Shown in pieces: positions 11,398 through 20,946 of a stretch of DNA of 47,634 nucleotides. Position 1 is the first letter of the stretch. Every line of letters begins with the position of its first letter. The stretch covers positions 1-47,634 of the forward strand of contig NZ_PUIV01000028.1 of assembly GCF_003113265.1 (NCBI RefSeq), written 5' to 3'. This DNA is from Methylosinus sporium (GTDB lineage Bacteria > Pseudomonadota > Alphaproteobacteria > Rhizobiales > Beijerinckiaceae). A model generated the notes under the pieces. It was not told the origin of the DNA and searched no databases. It was given only the letters and a program-made list of their open reading frames with translations. Both the position numbers and the translations under genes were made by a program.

Positions 11398-12117
11398 TCA
11401 ATCGTCGTCGAAGTCGAGAGTCTTGAGCCGGCCGAACACACGGTCGGCGTCGAACTGATCTTCCTCCTCGACCGGAGGCGCGGCCGGGCGCTTCCCGAAC
11501 ACATCCTCGGTCGTCGTCGGCTCGTGATGAGGCGCAGTGGTGATCTCGGCCGGCTGCAGCGTCTGGCCCTGCTCCTCGAGCGCGGCGGGACGATCCTTGG
11601 CGGCGCGATTGACCTCGAAATCGAGATCGATCTGCGAGCAGAGGCCCAAGGTCACCGGGTCCATCGGCGCGAGCGCCGCGGAATTCCAGTGCGTGCGCTC
11701 CCGCACCGCCTTCAGCGTGCTCTTGGTGGTGCCGACGAGGCGCATGACCTGCGCGTCCTTCAGCTCGGGATGGTTGCGCACCAGCCACAGAATCGCGTTG
11801 GGACGATCCTGGCGGCGCGACAGCGGCGTGTAGCGCGGACCGCGCTGGCGCTTGACCTCGGGCACTTTGACCTTGGAGACGGACAGCGACAGCCGGTGGG
11901 CCGGGTCGCGCTCGCCGCGGCCGATCTCCTCGCGGGTGAGCTGGCCAGAGGTGATCGGATCGAGCCCGCGAATGCCGGCGGCGACCTCGCCATCGGCAAT
12001 TCCCTTCACCTCGAGCGGGTGCAGCTTGCAGAAATCGGCGATCTGGTCGAAGGCGAGCGACGTATTCTCGACGAGCCAGACGGCCGTCGCCTTGGGCATG
12101 AGCGGAGCGGTGCTCAT
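11398..12117 (-). CDS. trcR: DUF1013 family cell-cycle regulator TrcR
   Basis: Protein of the DUF1013 (PF06242) family, restricted to alphaproteobacteria and annotated as cell-cycle transcriptional regulator TrcR. Start ATG at 12117 has a strong ribosome site (GAAGGAG). Seen features: an N-terminal MPKATAVWLVENTSLAFDQI block, followed by DFCKLHPLEVKGIADGE; a central ILWLVRNHPELKDAQVMRL followed by VGTTKSTLKAVRERTHWN, which looks like a helix-turn-helix; and a low-complexity acidic C-terminus ending DFDDD. Length of 239 residues is usual. The family and regulator name come from memory of annotation; direct DNA binding is inferred from the HTH-like pattern. Confidence 0.88.
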   Translation of the reverse strand: MSTAPLMPKATAVWLVENTSLAFDQIADFCKLHPLEVKGIADGEVAAGIRGLDPITSGQLTREEIGRGERDPAHRLSLSVSKVKVPEVKRQRGPRYTPLSRRQDRPNAILWLVRNHPELKDAQVMRLVGTTKSTLKAVRERTHWNSAALAPMDPVTLGLCSQIDLDFEVNRAAKDRPAALEEQGQTLQPAEITTAPHHEPTTTEDVFGKRPAAPPVEEEDQFDADRVFGRLKTLDFDDD

Positions 12118-12268
12118 CGATCGTTTCTCCTTCAGATGCGCCAGATAAGCCGATCCCGCGCCGCGGGGCCGAAGCCGCGATTTTTACGGATTACCATGCG
12201 GGGGATGCTCTCCATATAGACTGGCCGCCGGCGAAGCGCAATCGCCGATCCGAACCACTCGGAGCCCG

Positions 12269-13336
12269 TCAAACCCCTTCCCGCGCATGGGCGGGCCGCA
12301 ATCCCCGCACATAATCGGGCAGAGACGCGCCGATCGCCGCGCCGAGCCGCGGCCCATGGCGATGAAACATCAGGCCGACGGCGATGACGGCGACGCCTAT
12401 CCCCGAGAGGGCGAAGGGGAAGAGAATCGAGTCCTTGAACACCTCGGCCGCCAGATGACCGAGATAGAGCGTCACGCCAAAGGCGCCGAACACGGCGTAG
12501 GCGCGGCGCATCAGCACCAGCGACAGCAGGAGAAGCCCGAGATTGATCGCGCAATAGAGCGCCTTGCCGATCTCGTCGCCGCTGTGCTGCGCGGTCAACC
12601 CGCCCCAAAAGGCGAGAAGGCCGGAAAGATGCAACCAAAAGGCGAAGTCTCCACCGCGCCAGCGCTTCAGATCGACGAGCCAGGCGGCGGCGATGACGAG
12701 CGCGCCGAAAGCGAGGCTCACATTGGCGCGCTGCTCGAAAGTGAACGCCTCCTTGCCGACCAGCCAGGGCGTCAGATCCATCGACATGAACCACAGCGTG
12801 AAGGCGATGATCATGGTGAGGAAAGGAAAAGGAAAAAACGCCAGCGCCAGCAGCGCCGCGGCGATCGTCCCCAGCTCCATCGGCAGCCAGCTCGCGCGCA
12901 CCCAGACATAAAAGTCGTGATAGGGGACGAATTCGGTCGGATCATGACCGCCGAGAAGCTGGAGCGCGAAGACGAAGAGCGGCGCCATGGAGACGGCGCA
13001 TGTCACCAGCAGGCCGGCGGGCGTGCGCAGCCCGCGCCGCCGCCACAGCCAGCCGCCCGCGGCGGCGAAGCCGACGCCATAGGCCAGCGAGGTGATCATC
13101 AGCGCGCGCGGCCCCCAGAGGCCGAAGGCGGTGGTGCTGAACAGGCTCATCGCGCCCATGACGATGAGCGCGCCCATATACCAGAGCACATTGACGACAT
13201 CGAAGCGCGGCGCCCCCTCCCCCGCGCTTCCGCGCTCGGCGAGGAAATGCGCGAGCCGCCGATGGGCGTCGGCGTCTATGACGCCGGCCTCCAGCGCCGC
13301 GCCGAGATCGTCGGTGGTGAATTTCGATCGGGCCAT
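12269..13336 (-). CDS. Multi-span membrane protein, DUF2157-like N-terminus
   Basis: Inner-membrane protein of 355 residues with about nine to ten hydrophobic spans. Start ATG at 13336 (MARSKFTTDDLGAALEAGV) is preferred over the longer frame because the extension is arginine-rich and unlike a membrane protein N-terminus. The first 35 residues are cytoplasmic and resemble the short helical head of DUF2157 proteins (DLGAALEAGVIDADAHRRL). The rest is alternating hydrophobic spans with WxxRRR-type loops and one DLKRWRGGDFAFW loop. No catalytic or transport motif was seen. It is divergent from topA. Confidence 0.7.
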   Translation of the reverse strand: MARSKFTTDDLGAALEAGVIDADAHRRLAHFLAERGSAGEGAPRFDVVNVLWYMGALIVMGAMSLFSTTAFGLWGPRALMITSLAYGVGFAAAGGWLWRRRGLRTPAGLLVTCAVSMAPLFVFALQLLGGHDPTEFVPYHDFYVWVRASWLPMELGTIAAALLALAFFPFPFLTMIIAFTLWFMSMDLTPWLVGKEAFTFEQRANVSLAFGALVIAAAWLVDLKRWRGGDFAFWLHLSGLLAFWGGLTAQHSGDEIGKALYCAINLGLLLLSLVLMRRAYAVFGAFGVTLYLGHLAAEVFKDSILFPFALSGIGVAVIAVGLMFHRHGPRLGAAIGASLPDYVRGLRPAHAREGV

Positions 13337-13645
13337 GGCGAATTCTTTCCCGTCCAAGAAAATCATTCGGGGGCCGGACGCGACCTCGGTCGCGCCTTCT
13401 CGCGCCCGACTATAGCCGCTCCGCCCCGCATTCGCCCCTGCATAGCGCCTGGAAAGGGACGAAAATGTGCGTTTCCGCATGCTGGAGCCCGCGTCTCCGC
13501 CGGGAGGGTGAGCCGGATGGCCGTCTCAGCCCCAATTTGACAGGACGCCCCCCTTTTGCCCATGTTCGCGCCCCGACGCGGGCCGGGCTCCCCGGCGAAG
13601 CTTGGCGGCGAGCTGCCCGCGACCGGATTTCTGAAGGACTGCTCG
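13337..13645. other. Divergent intergenic region before topA
   Basis: About 309 bases between the membrane protein gene and topA. No gene, RNA or convincing hairpin is visible. The DNA processing gene dprA, often upstream of topA in related genomes, is not present here. Open frames extend through it but have no translation signals. Confidence 0.5.
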
Positions 13646-16561
13646 ATGAATGTCGTCATCGTCGAATCGGCCGCCAAGGCCCAGACGATCAACAAATATC
13701 TCGGCCGCGATTTCAATGTGATCGCCTGCTACGGCCATGTGCGCGACCTGCCGCCCAAGGACGGCTCGGTCGATCCGGCCGAAGATTTCGCGATGAAATG
13801 GGAGAGCGACGCGAAGTCGGCCAAGCGCATCTCGGCGATCGCCGACGCCGTGAAGAGCGCCGACACGGTCATTCTGGCGACCGACCCGGATCGCGAGGGC
13901 GAGGCCATCTCCTGGCATTTGCTCGACATATTGAAGAAGAAGAAGGCGCTCGGCGGCAAGCGCGTCGAGCGCGTCGTCTTCAACGCCGTCACCAAGGACG
14001 CGATCCGCCAAGCGATGGCGCATCCGCGCGAGATCGACCAAGCGCTGGTCGACGCCTATCTCGCCCGCCGGGCGCTGGATTATCTCGTCGGCTTCACGCT
14101 CTCGCCAGTGCTGTGGCGGAAATTGCCGGGCGCGCGCTCGGCCGGCCGCGTGCAATCGGTGGCGCTACGCCTCGTCTGCGACCGCGAGCTGGAGATCGAG
14201 AAATTCGTCACGCGCGAATATTGGTCGCTGGTCGCCCATCTGAAAACCAAGGCCGGCGAGCCTTTCACCGCCCGCCTCTCGGGCGCCGACGGCAAGAAGA
14301 TCACCCGCCTCGACATCGGCTCTGGCCAGGAGGCCGAGGACTTCAAAAAGGCGCTGGAGAGCGCCGCCTTCACCATTCGATCGGTGGAGGCGAAGCCGGT
14401 CAAGCGGCACCCTTACGCGCCTTTCACCACCTCGACGCTGCAGCAGGAGGCCTCGCGCAAGCTCGGACTCGCCCCGGCGCAGACCATGCGCATCGCGCAG
14501 CGCCTCTATGAGGGCGTCGACATAGGCGGCGAGACCGCCGGCCTCATCACCTATATGCGAACCGACGGCGTCGATATGGCGCCGGAGGCCATCGCCTCGG
14601 CGCGCAATGTGATCGCCAAGGAATATGGCGATCGCTTCGTGCCGAAGATTCCGCGCAAATATACGGTGAAGGCCAAGAACGCCCAGGAGGCGCATGAGGC
14701 GATCCGGCCGACCGACCTCTCGCGCCTGCCCAAGCATGTCGCCAAGCATTTGGAGCCGGAGCAGGCCAAGCTCTATGAGCTGATCTGGACCCGCACCATC
14801 GCCAGCCAAATGGAATCCGCCGAGCTGGAGCGCACCACGGTCGATATCGACGCCCTCGTCGGCAAGCGGAGCCTCGAGCTGCGCGCCTCTGGCCAGGTGG
14901 TGCGCTTCTCGGGCTTTCTCGAGCTCTATCAGGAAGGCCGCGACGACGATCAGGACGAGGATGGCGGCCGCCTGCCGGCGATGCAGCCCGGCGAGCCGGC
15001 GACGCGCGAGAAGATCGAGGCCAGCCAGCATTTCACCGAGCCGCCGCCACGCTATACGGAGGCCACTCTGGTCAAGCGCATGGAGGAGCTCGGCATCGGC
15101 CGTCCCTCCACCTACGCCTCGACTCTGGCTGTGCTGCGCGAGCGCGATTATGTGCGTCTCGACAAGAAGCGCCTCGTCCCCGAGGACAAGGGCCGCATCG
15201 TGACAGCCTTTCTGGAGAGCTTCTTCACCCGCTATGTGGAGTTCGACTTCACCGCCGGCCTCGAGGAGAAGCTCGACAAGGTCTCCAACAATGAGATCGA
15301 CTGGAAAGAGGTGCTGCGCGACTTCTGGGCCGATTTCTCCGGCGCCGTCGACGGCACCAAGGAGCTGCGCACCACTCAGGTGCTCGACAGCCTCAATGAT
15401 CTGCTGGGGCCGCATATTTTCCCGGCCAAGCCCGACGGCTCCGATCCGCGCGCCTGCCCGGCCTGCAGCGCCGGCCAATTGTCGCTGAAGCTCGGCAAAT
15501 ACGGCGCCTTCATCGGCTGCTCCAACTATCCCGAATGCCGCTTCACCCGCACGCTCTCGCCGCCCACCGGCGAGGCCGCCGAGGGCGCGCGGCCGGGCGT
15601 GAAGGTGCTGGGCCAGGACCCGGAGAGCGGCGCCGAGATCACTCTGCGCGGCGGCCGCTTCGGCGATTATGTGCAGGAGGGCGAAGCGACCGAGGAGGGC
15701 GAGAAGCCCAAGCGCTCCTCCATCCCCAAGAGCATAAAGCCCGACGAACTGACCCTCGAGCAGGCAATCCGGCTGCTGTCGCTGCCGCGCGAGGTGGCCA
15801 AGCATCCCGAGAGCGGCGAGCCGATCGTCGCCGGCATCGGCCGCTTCGGGCCTTACGTCCAGCACGGGAAGACCTACGCCAATATCGGCCGCGACGACGA
15901 TATTCTGACGATCGGCGGCAATCGCGCCATCGATCTCATCGTCACCAAGGAGAGCGGCGGCGGCGGCTCGCGCTTCGGCCGCGCCTCCGACCCCGGCCGC
16001 ACGCTCGGCGACCATCCGCAGGGCGGCGCGATCTCGGTGAAGAGCGGGCGCTTCGGACCTTATGTGAATTGGGGCAAGGTCAACGCCACTCTTCCCAAGG
16101 GAACCGATACCGAGAGCCTGACGGTGCAGCAGGCGGTCGATCTTTTGGCCGCCAAGGCGAGTGGCGCGCCCTCGGGCGGCGGCCGCGTGCTCGGCGACCA
16201 TCCGCAAGGCGGCGCGATCACGCTGCGCGACGGCCGCTATGGGCCTTATGTAAATCTCGGCAAGGTCAACGCCACTCTGCCGAAGAATATGAGCCCGGAA
16301 GATGTGACGCTCGAAGAGGCGATCCGTCTGATCGAGGAGAAGGGCGGCCCGGTGAAGGCCAAGAAGGCGCCGGCCAAAAAGGCCCCCGCCGCCAAGGCCA
16401 AAGCGCCCGCCTCCAAGGCTCCGGCGAAAAAAGCCGCCGCCAAGAAGGACATAGAAGAGAGCGACGAGGTTCCGTTCGAGGATTCGAAGCCGGCGAAAAA
16501 AGCGGCCGCCGCCAAGGAGCCCGCCAAGAAGCCCACGAAGAAAGCAGCCTCGGGGAAGTGA
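13646..16561 (+). CDS. topA: DNA topoisomerase I
   Basis: Type IA topoisomerase that relaxes negative supercoils by cutting one strand. Start ATG at 13646 (MNVVIVESAAKAQTINKYLG, the start of the Toprim domain) has GAAGGA upstream. ATDPDREGEAISWH is the metal-binding Toprim motif, and the catalytic tyrosine lies in GLITYMRTDGVD. One four-cysteine zinc motif is seen (CPACSAG...CSNYPEC), followed by repeated domains of the GRFGPYVNWGKVNATLPKG type (at least three copies between about 15815 and 16290) and a lysine/alanine-rich tail, all usual for alphaproteobacterial TopA. At 971 residues it is full length. Confidence 0.97.
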   Translation: MNVVIVESAAKAQTINKYLGRDFNVIACYGHVRDLPPKDGSVDPAEDFAMKWESDAKSAKRISAIADAVKSADTVILATDPDREGEAISWHLLDILKKKKALGGKRVERVVFNAVTKDAIRQAMAHPREIDQALVDAYLARRALDYLVGFTLSPVLWRKLPGARSAGRVQSVALRLVCDRELEIEKFVTREYWSLVAHLKTKAGEPFTARLSGADGKKITRLDIGSGQEAEDFKKALESAAFTIRSVEAKPVKRHPYAPFTTSTLQQEASRKLGLAPAQTMRIAQRLYEGVDIGGETAGLITYMRTDGVDMAPEAIASARNVIAKEYGDRFVPKIPRKYTVKAKNAQEAHEAIRPTDLSRLPKHVAKHLEPEQAKLYELIWTRTIASQMESAELERTTVDIDALVGKRSLELRASGQVVRFSGFLELYQEGRDDDQDEDGGRLPAMQPGEPATREKIEASQHFTEPPPRYTEATLVKRMEELGIGRPSTYASTLAVLRERDYVRLDKKRLVPEDKGRIVTAFLESFFTRYVEFDFTAGLEEKLDKVSNNEIDWKEVLRDFWADFSGAVDGTKELRTTQVLDSLNDLLGPHIFPAKPDGSDPRACPACSAGQLSLKLGKYGAFIGCSNYPECRFTRTLSPPTGEAAEGARPGVKVLGQDPESGAEITLRGGRFGDYVQEGEATEEGEKPKRSSIPKSIKPDELTLEQAIRLLSLPREVAKHPESGEPIVAGIGRFGPYVQHGKTYANIGRDDDILTIGGNRAIDLIVTKESGGGGSRFGRASDPGRTLGDHPQGGAISVKSGRFGPYVNWGKVNATLPKGTDTESLTVQQAVDLLAAKASGAPSGGGRVLGDHPQGGAITLRDGRYGPYVNLGKVNATLPKNMSPEDVTLEEAIRLIEEKGGPVKAKKAPAKKAPAAKAKAPASKAPAKKAAAKKDIEESDEVPFEDSKPAKKAAAAKEPAKKPTKKAASGK

Positions 16562-16567
16562 GAGGGG

Positions 16568-16590
16568 GCGGCCGCTCAAAAGGCGGCCGC
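16568..16590. terminator. Bidirectional hairpin between topA and the TadG-like gene
   Basis: Two copies of GCGGCCGC separated by 7 bases lie between the convergent stop codons of topA (16561) and the TadG-like gene (16598). The arms can pair into a very stable stem that could end transcription from both sides; there is no T-run, so this is inferred from position and symmetry. Confidence 0.45.
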
Positions 16591-16597
16591 GCCGACC

Positions 16598-18349
16598 TCA
16601 CTGCGTCAGCCGCAGCGAGCCGAGCCCCGTGCCGATCGTCGAGAAGGCGAGGTTGAGGCTCTCCGCGTCGGTCGCCGCGAAATAGTGATCCTTGTTGGTC
16701 GCGCAATTCTTCAAGAGCGTCAGGCCCTGATCGTCGATCGGATCGCTCGAGATCGAGAAGCCGATGGTGAATATCTCGACGCCTGCCGCTTTGGCTGCAG
16801 TGCAGGCCTCCAGCGTCAGATCGTCCTCGGCGCTGCGCGATGTCGACAGATAGCTCGTCTTGCTTCCGGCCGAGGCCGTGAGCGCCGATCGGTAATTGAC
16901 GCCGTCGCCCGCCGAGCCGTCTGGAAGCCGCGCATTGGCGGAGCCGTTGTAGGTGTAATAGCCGAGCGACTCGTAGTCGGACCCGACCACGGTGCGGGTT
17001 TGCGTTCCCCAATTGTTGAAGCCGTCGGTCATGAACACGATGACCTTGTGATTGCCGGTGGCGCTATAGGCCTTGCCTCGAGCGAAGGGACCGACCGGCG
17101 AGATCGTCCGCCAACCCCACATGAAGCCGACATGGAGATTGGTGTTGCCATTGGCGGCGAGCTTGTCGATCTTGTTCTCGACGGTGGTCTGCGTCGAAGT
17201 GAGCTGCAGAACCGTCTGCGTCGCATTGTCCGGGCAGAACTGATTCGGCCCGAAAAAGCTCTCGGGGCCGAAGGAGCCGCCGATCGACGAGCTGGTGTTG
17301 TATTTGCAAATATGGGTGAGCCGGCCCCATTCGCTGCTCGCCGTATCGCCGCAGGTCGAGGACGCGCTCCCGCCGCCCCAGTCCCAACTCCACCCCCCGT
17401 ACTCGGCGTCGTTGTCGTCGAGATAGCTGTTGCCGTAGCCGTTGCTATCCGGCTCGTCGGGCGCGAGATAGGGGACGAACAAGGTCTCGGCGTTCGTCGA
17501 AGAGATCGTCATATCCTGCACATTATAGGGATAGATCGGCTCTTCGAAGCAGCCGCGCCAATCCAGCGAGGACCTGCGGCTCGCGAGCTTGCTGAAAATG
17601 TCGAAACGGTTCGTGAAGCCGGCGGCGGTCGCCGCCGTCTTGCCGCCGAAGGCGGCCCAATGCTGAGAATTGGCGCCCTCGAGATCGATCCAGGAGGCCG
17701 AACGATTGGTCGAGACGGTGGGATCGACAGCGACGACGCCGCCCGCGAAAGGCGTCACCGCGAACTTCACCCGTCCCGGCGCCTTGGTGAACATGGTGCC
17801 CACGAAGCTCTTCGCGGCGGTTCGCAGGGCCTTGAGCTTCGTCACGCCGCCCGTGCTGCGAGTCATCGAGCCGGAATTGTCGAGCACCAGCGCGATCTCA
17901 TAAGTGTCATTCGGGCTGATGCCGCCCTGCAGCGCCGCGCAGGCCGTCACCTGGGTGGACATGGACGTCGTCCCGGCGATCTTCATGATGGCGGTCGCGA
18001 CCTGCGCCTGCGCCGTGACACAGAGCGAGAGCCGATCGGCGGCGATGGCCGCCGACGTCACCGTCGCCGTGGCGTTGCGATAATTGGTCGAGAGATAGAC
18101 CTGGGCCTGGCTGCGCGCCTGCTGATCGGTCGTCGTGCCGACGATGCCCTTGGCGACCGCGAGCACGGCTGTGTCCGCCGCCTGCTGCAACGAGCCGCGC
18201 GCGGCGGCTATGCGGCCATAATCGACGCCGGCGCCGATCATCATGACGACCGGCACGAAGCTCAAGCCGAATATGATTCCGACGTTTCCTGCTTTGTCTC
18301 GTGCGAAGGAACGAACAGATCGTTCCTTATTCGCCACAGGCCGCATCAT
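16598..18349 (-). CDS. TadG-like pilus-associated protein with von Willebrand A domain
   Basis: Membrane-anchored protein of the TadE/TadG family, facing the periplasm. The N-terminus shows the hallmark DKAGNVGIIFGLSFVPVVMM followed by IGAGVDYGRIAAAR, a single span that resembles a pilin leader, with helical QQAADTAVLAVAKG after it. A vWA domain follows: EIALVLDNSGSM (metal site DNSGS at 157-161), then VFMTDGFNNW and TIGFSISSD. Length 583 residues is typical. The start could be either of two adjacent ATG codons (18349 or 18346). There is no tad/cpa locus in the window, so the gene stands alone; in related bacteria such lone TadG genes are common. It sits between topA and rnr in the opposite direction. 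Confidence 0.88.
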   Translation of the reverse strand: MMRPVANKERSVRSFARDKAGNVGIIFGLSFVPVVMMIGAGVDYGRIAAARGSLQQAADTAVLAVAKGIVGTTTDQQARSQAQVYLSTNYRNATATVTSAAIAADRLSLCVTAQAQVATAIMKIAGTTSMSTQVTACAALQGGISPNDTYEIALVLDNSGSMTRSTGGVTKLKALRTAAKSFVGTMFTKAPGRVKFAVTPFAGGVVAVDPTVSTNRSASWIDLEGANSQHWAAFGGKTAATAAGFTNRFDIFSKLASRRSSLDWRGCFEEPIYPYNVQDMTISSTNAETLFVPYLAPDEPDSNGYGNSYLDDNDAEYGGWSWDWGGGSASSTCGDTASSEWGRLTHICKYNTSSSIGGSFGPESFFGPNQFCPDNATQTVLQLTSTQTTVENKIDKLAANGNTNLHVGFMWGWRTISPVGPFARGKAYSATGNHKVIVFMTDGFNNWGTQTRTVVGSDYESLGYYTYNGSANARLPDGSAGDGVNYRSALTASAGSKTSYLSTSRSAEDDLTLEACTAAKAAGVEIFTIGFSISSDPIDDQGLTLLKNCATNKDHYFAATDAESLNLAFSTIGTGLGSLRLTQ

Positions 18350-18582
18350 GTAGGGGCTCTCGATGTTCGTGAAAATCGGACCGCCTACGCTTACGGCAAA
18401 TTTCTCTTTCGGTTCTAAACCGATCCGGACAATTACGGTTGACCTCCGGTAACCTCGAGAAAGCGTAAACGGAGCCTATTCGCCCCCTCGGCGCCGGGCC
18501 GCGCGCTTCGGCGTCGCACGGTGTATATATCGGCGTCCCAGCGCCGACCGCCGGGACGATTCCGCGGCCTTCGAGACCGACT

Positions 18583-20883
18583 TTGACCAGAAAAACACGC
18601 GAGTTCGCCTCGCCCGCCCCCGTCCTTCCCGCACGCGAGGAAATTCTCGCCTTCATCGCGCGCGAACGCGAGGCGATGAGCCGCGCCGGCAATATGGGAA
18701 AGATCGGCAAGCGTGAGATCGCACGCGCGTTCGGCGTCAAAGGCGCCGATCGAATCGGATTGAAGCGCATTTTGGCCGAGCTCGAAGCCGAGGGCGCGAT
18801 CGAGAGGCGCGGCAAAAGGCTCGCGCGTCCGGGCGTCCTGCCCGCTGTCGTGCTGGCCGACATCACGGGTCGCGACCAGGATGGCGAGCTGATCGCCGCG
18901 CCGGCCGAATGGGATTCCGACGAGCTCGGCGCGCCGCCGCGTATCCGCATCTCCGCGCCGCGCAGACCCAAGCCCGGCGAGCCGCTGCCCGGCGTCGGCG
19001 ACCGCGCTCTGGTGCGCGCCGAGCCGGATCGTGACGCCGGCCCGAATGATCCGCCCTACGCCGGGCGTGTGGTGAAGCTCCTCTCCAAGGCGCGGGCGCG
19101 CATCGTCGGCGTGCTGCGCGTCGCCGCCAATGGCGTGGCGCACATAGAGCCCGTCGAGAAGAAGCAGGCCGGCCGCGAGATGGTCATCGCGGCGGAGGAT
19201 CGCGGCGAGGCCAAGGACGGCGATCTCGTCTCCGTCGATCTCATCGGCAAGACGCGGCTCGGCGCGCCACGCGCCCGCGTGCGCGAGACGCTCGGCTCGC
19301 TCGCCACCGAGAAGGCGATCAGCATGATCGCTCTGCGCGTGCATGGCGTTCCCGACGAGTTCCGCGCCGAGGCGGTCGCCGAGGCCGCCGCCGCTCTGCC
19401 CGCGCGGCTCGAGGCGCATCGCGAGGATTGGCGCGAGCTGCCGCTCGTCACCATCGATCCGCCCGACGCCAAGGACCATGACGACGCCGTCTTCGCCGAG
19501 CCGGACACGGCGCCCGACAATCCCGGCGGGCACATCGTCACCGTAGCCATCGCCGATGTCGCTTATTACGTCCGCCCGCATTCGGCGCTCGACAAGGATG
19601 CGCTGGAGCGCGGCAATTCGGTCTATTTTCCCGATCGCGTCGTGCCCATGCTGCCCGAGCGCATCTCCAACGACCTCTGCTCGCTGAAGCCGCACGAGGA
19701 TCGGCCGGCGCTCGCGGTGCGAATGCGCATCAGCGAGAAAGGCCATAAGCTCGGCCACACCTTTCATCGCGTGATGATGCGCTCCAAGGCCAAGCTCAAT
19801 TATGCGCAGGCGCAGGAAGCGCTCGACGGACGCCCGGACGAGATTTGCGCGCCGCTGATGGAGCGCGTGCTGGAGCCGCTGTTTCGCGCCTATAAATCGG
19901 CGGATCAGGCGCGCGAATTGCGCGCGCCGCTGGAGCTGGAGCTACCCGAGCGCAAAATTCTGCTGAAGGCGGACGGCACGGTCGATCGAATCGTCGTGCC
20001 GCCGCGCCTCTCGACGCATCGGCTGATCGAGGAATTCATGATCCTCGCCAATGTGGCTGCGGCGGAAGTGCTCGAGGAGAACCGGCAGCAGCTCATCTAT
20101 CGCGCCCATGACGAGCCTTCGCGCGAGAAGGTGGCGGCGCTCTCGGAGTTCCTTTCGACGATCGGCGTGAAGCTCGCCAAGGGCCAGGTGCTGCGGCCTT
20201 CGCATTTCAACGTCATTCTGGCACGCGTGCGTGGCAAGGAGCATGAGAATATCGTCAATGAGATCATACTTCGCACGCAGGCGCAGGCCGAATATACGCA
20301 TGAGAATTACGGCCATTTCGGCCTCAATCTCCGCCGCTACGCGCATTTCACCTCGCCCATCCGCCGCTACGCCGATCTCGTCGTGCATCGCGCGCTCATT
20401 CGCGCGCTGAAATTCGGCCCCGGCGCCATGCCCGAAATCTCGGCCGGCGAGCTGGCGGAGATCGCCGCGCGCATCTCCGGCGCCGAGCGGCGCGCCATGG
20501 CGGCCGAGCGCGAGACAATCGATCGGCTGATCGCCGCCCATCTCGCCGAGCAGATCGGCGCGCGCTTTCCGGCGCGCATTTCCGGCGTGACGCGCGCCGG
20601 CCTCTTCGTGCGGCTGCTCGATACGGGCGCGGACGGATTCATTCCGGCGGCGACGCTGGGGCGCGAATATTTCCGCTATGACGAGGCCGGCCATGCGCTG
20701 ACCAGCGGCTCGGGCGAGAGCTTTCGCCTCGGCGACATCATAGAGGCGCGGCTCGTCGAGGCGACGCCGATCGCCGGCGCCCTGCGCTTCGAGGTCGCCG
20801 GCGGCTCGCGGCGCGGAGCGCCGCGACGCGGCGCCTACAAACGCGTCGGACGAAGCTCAAAATACAATAAAATCAATCCATAG
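18583..20883 (+). CDS. rnr: Ribonuclease R
   Basis: Processive 3'-to-5' exoribonuclease for structured RNA. A TTG start at 18583 is chosen because residues 1-80 (SREEIL-type PAREEILAFIARE and GKREIARAFGVKGADRIGLK) match the N-terminal winged-helix region of alphaproteobacterial RNase R; the first ATG is 31 codons later. The RNB catalytic core has the metal motif VTIDPPDAKDHDDAV near residue 290, followed by HYAHFTSPIRRYADL-type sequence (here YAHFTSPIRRYADLVVHRAL). An S1 domain (GARFPARISGVTRAGLFVRL) is near the end. The tail ends with basic residues. Length 766 is normal. Confidence 0.95.
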   Translation: MTRKTREFASPAPVLPAREEILAFIAREREAMSRAGNMGKIGKREIARAFGVKGADRIGLKRILAELEAEGAIERRGKRLARPGVLPAVVLADITGRDQDGELIAAPAEWDSDELGAPPRIRISAPRRPKPGEPLPGVGDRALVRAEPDRDAGPNDPPYAGRVVKLLSKARARIVGVLRVAANGVAHIEPVEKKQAGREMVIAAEDRGEAKDGDLVSVDLIGKTRLGAPRARVRETLGSLATEKAISMIALRVHGVPDEFRAEAVAEAAAALPARLEAHREDWRELPLVTIDPPDAKDHDDAVFAEPDTAPDNPGGHIVTVAIADVAYYVRPHSALDKDALERGNSVYFPDRVVPMLPERISNDLCSLKPHEDRPALAVRMRISEKGHKLGHTFHRVMMRSKAKLNYAQAQEALDGRPDEICAPLMERVLEPLFRAYKSADQARELRAPLELELPERKILLKADGTVDRIVVPPRLSTHRLIEEFMILANVAAAEVLEENRQQLIYRAHDEPSREKVAALSEFLSTIGVKLAKGQVLRPSHFNVILARVRGKEHENIVNEIILRTQAQAEYTHENYGHFGLNLRRYAHFTSPIRRYADLVVHRALIRALKFGPGAMPEISAGELAEIAARISGAERRAMAAERETIDRLIAAHLAEQIGARFPARISGVTRAGLFVRLLDTGADGFIPAATLGREYFRYDEAGHALTSGSGESFRLGDIIEARLVEATPIAGALRFEVAGGSRRGAPRRGAYKRVGRSSKYNKINP

Positions 20884-20946
20884 CCAGCTTGATTCTTCTT
20901 TGATGGTGGGTTACTTTGCAAGCTCTGATTGAAGTGGGAGAGTAAA

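Noticed and set aside
15815-16290. Repeated GRFGPYV..GKVNATLPKG segments
   Set aside because: These are the usual repeated C-terminal domains of alphaproteobacterial topoisomerase I, not a novel repeat.
14165-16579. An 804-codon open frame on the minus strand opposite topA
   Set aside because: It is antisense to a certain topA gene. Long antisense frames are expected in G+C-rich DNA; the translation is compositionally odd and has no known motif.
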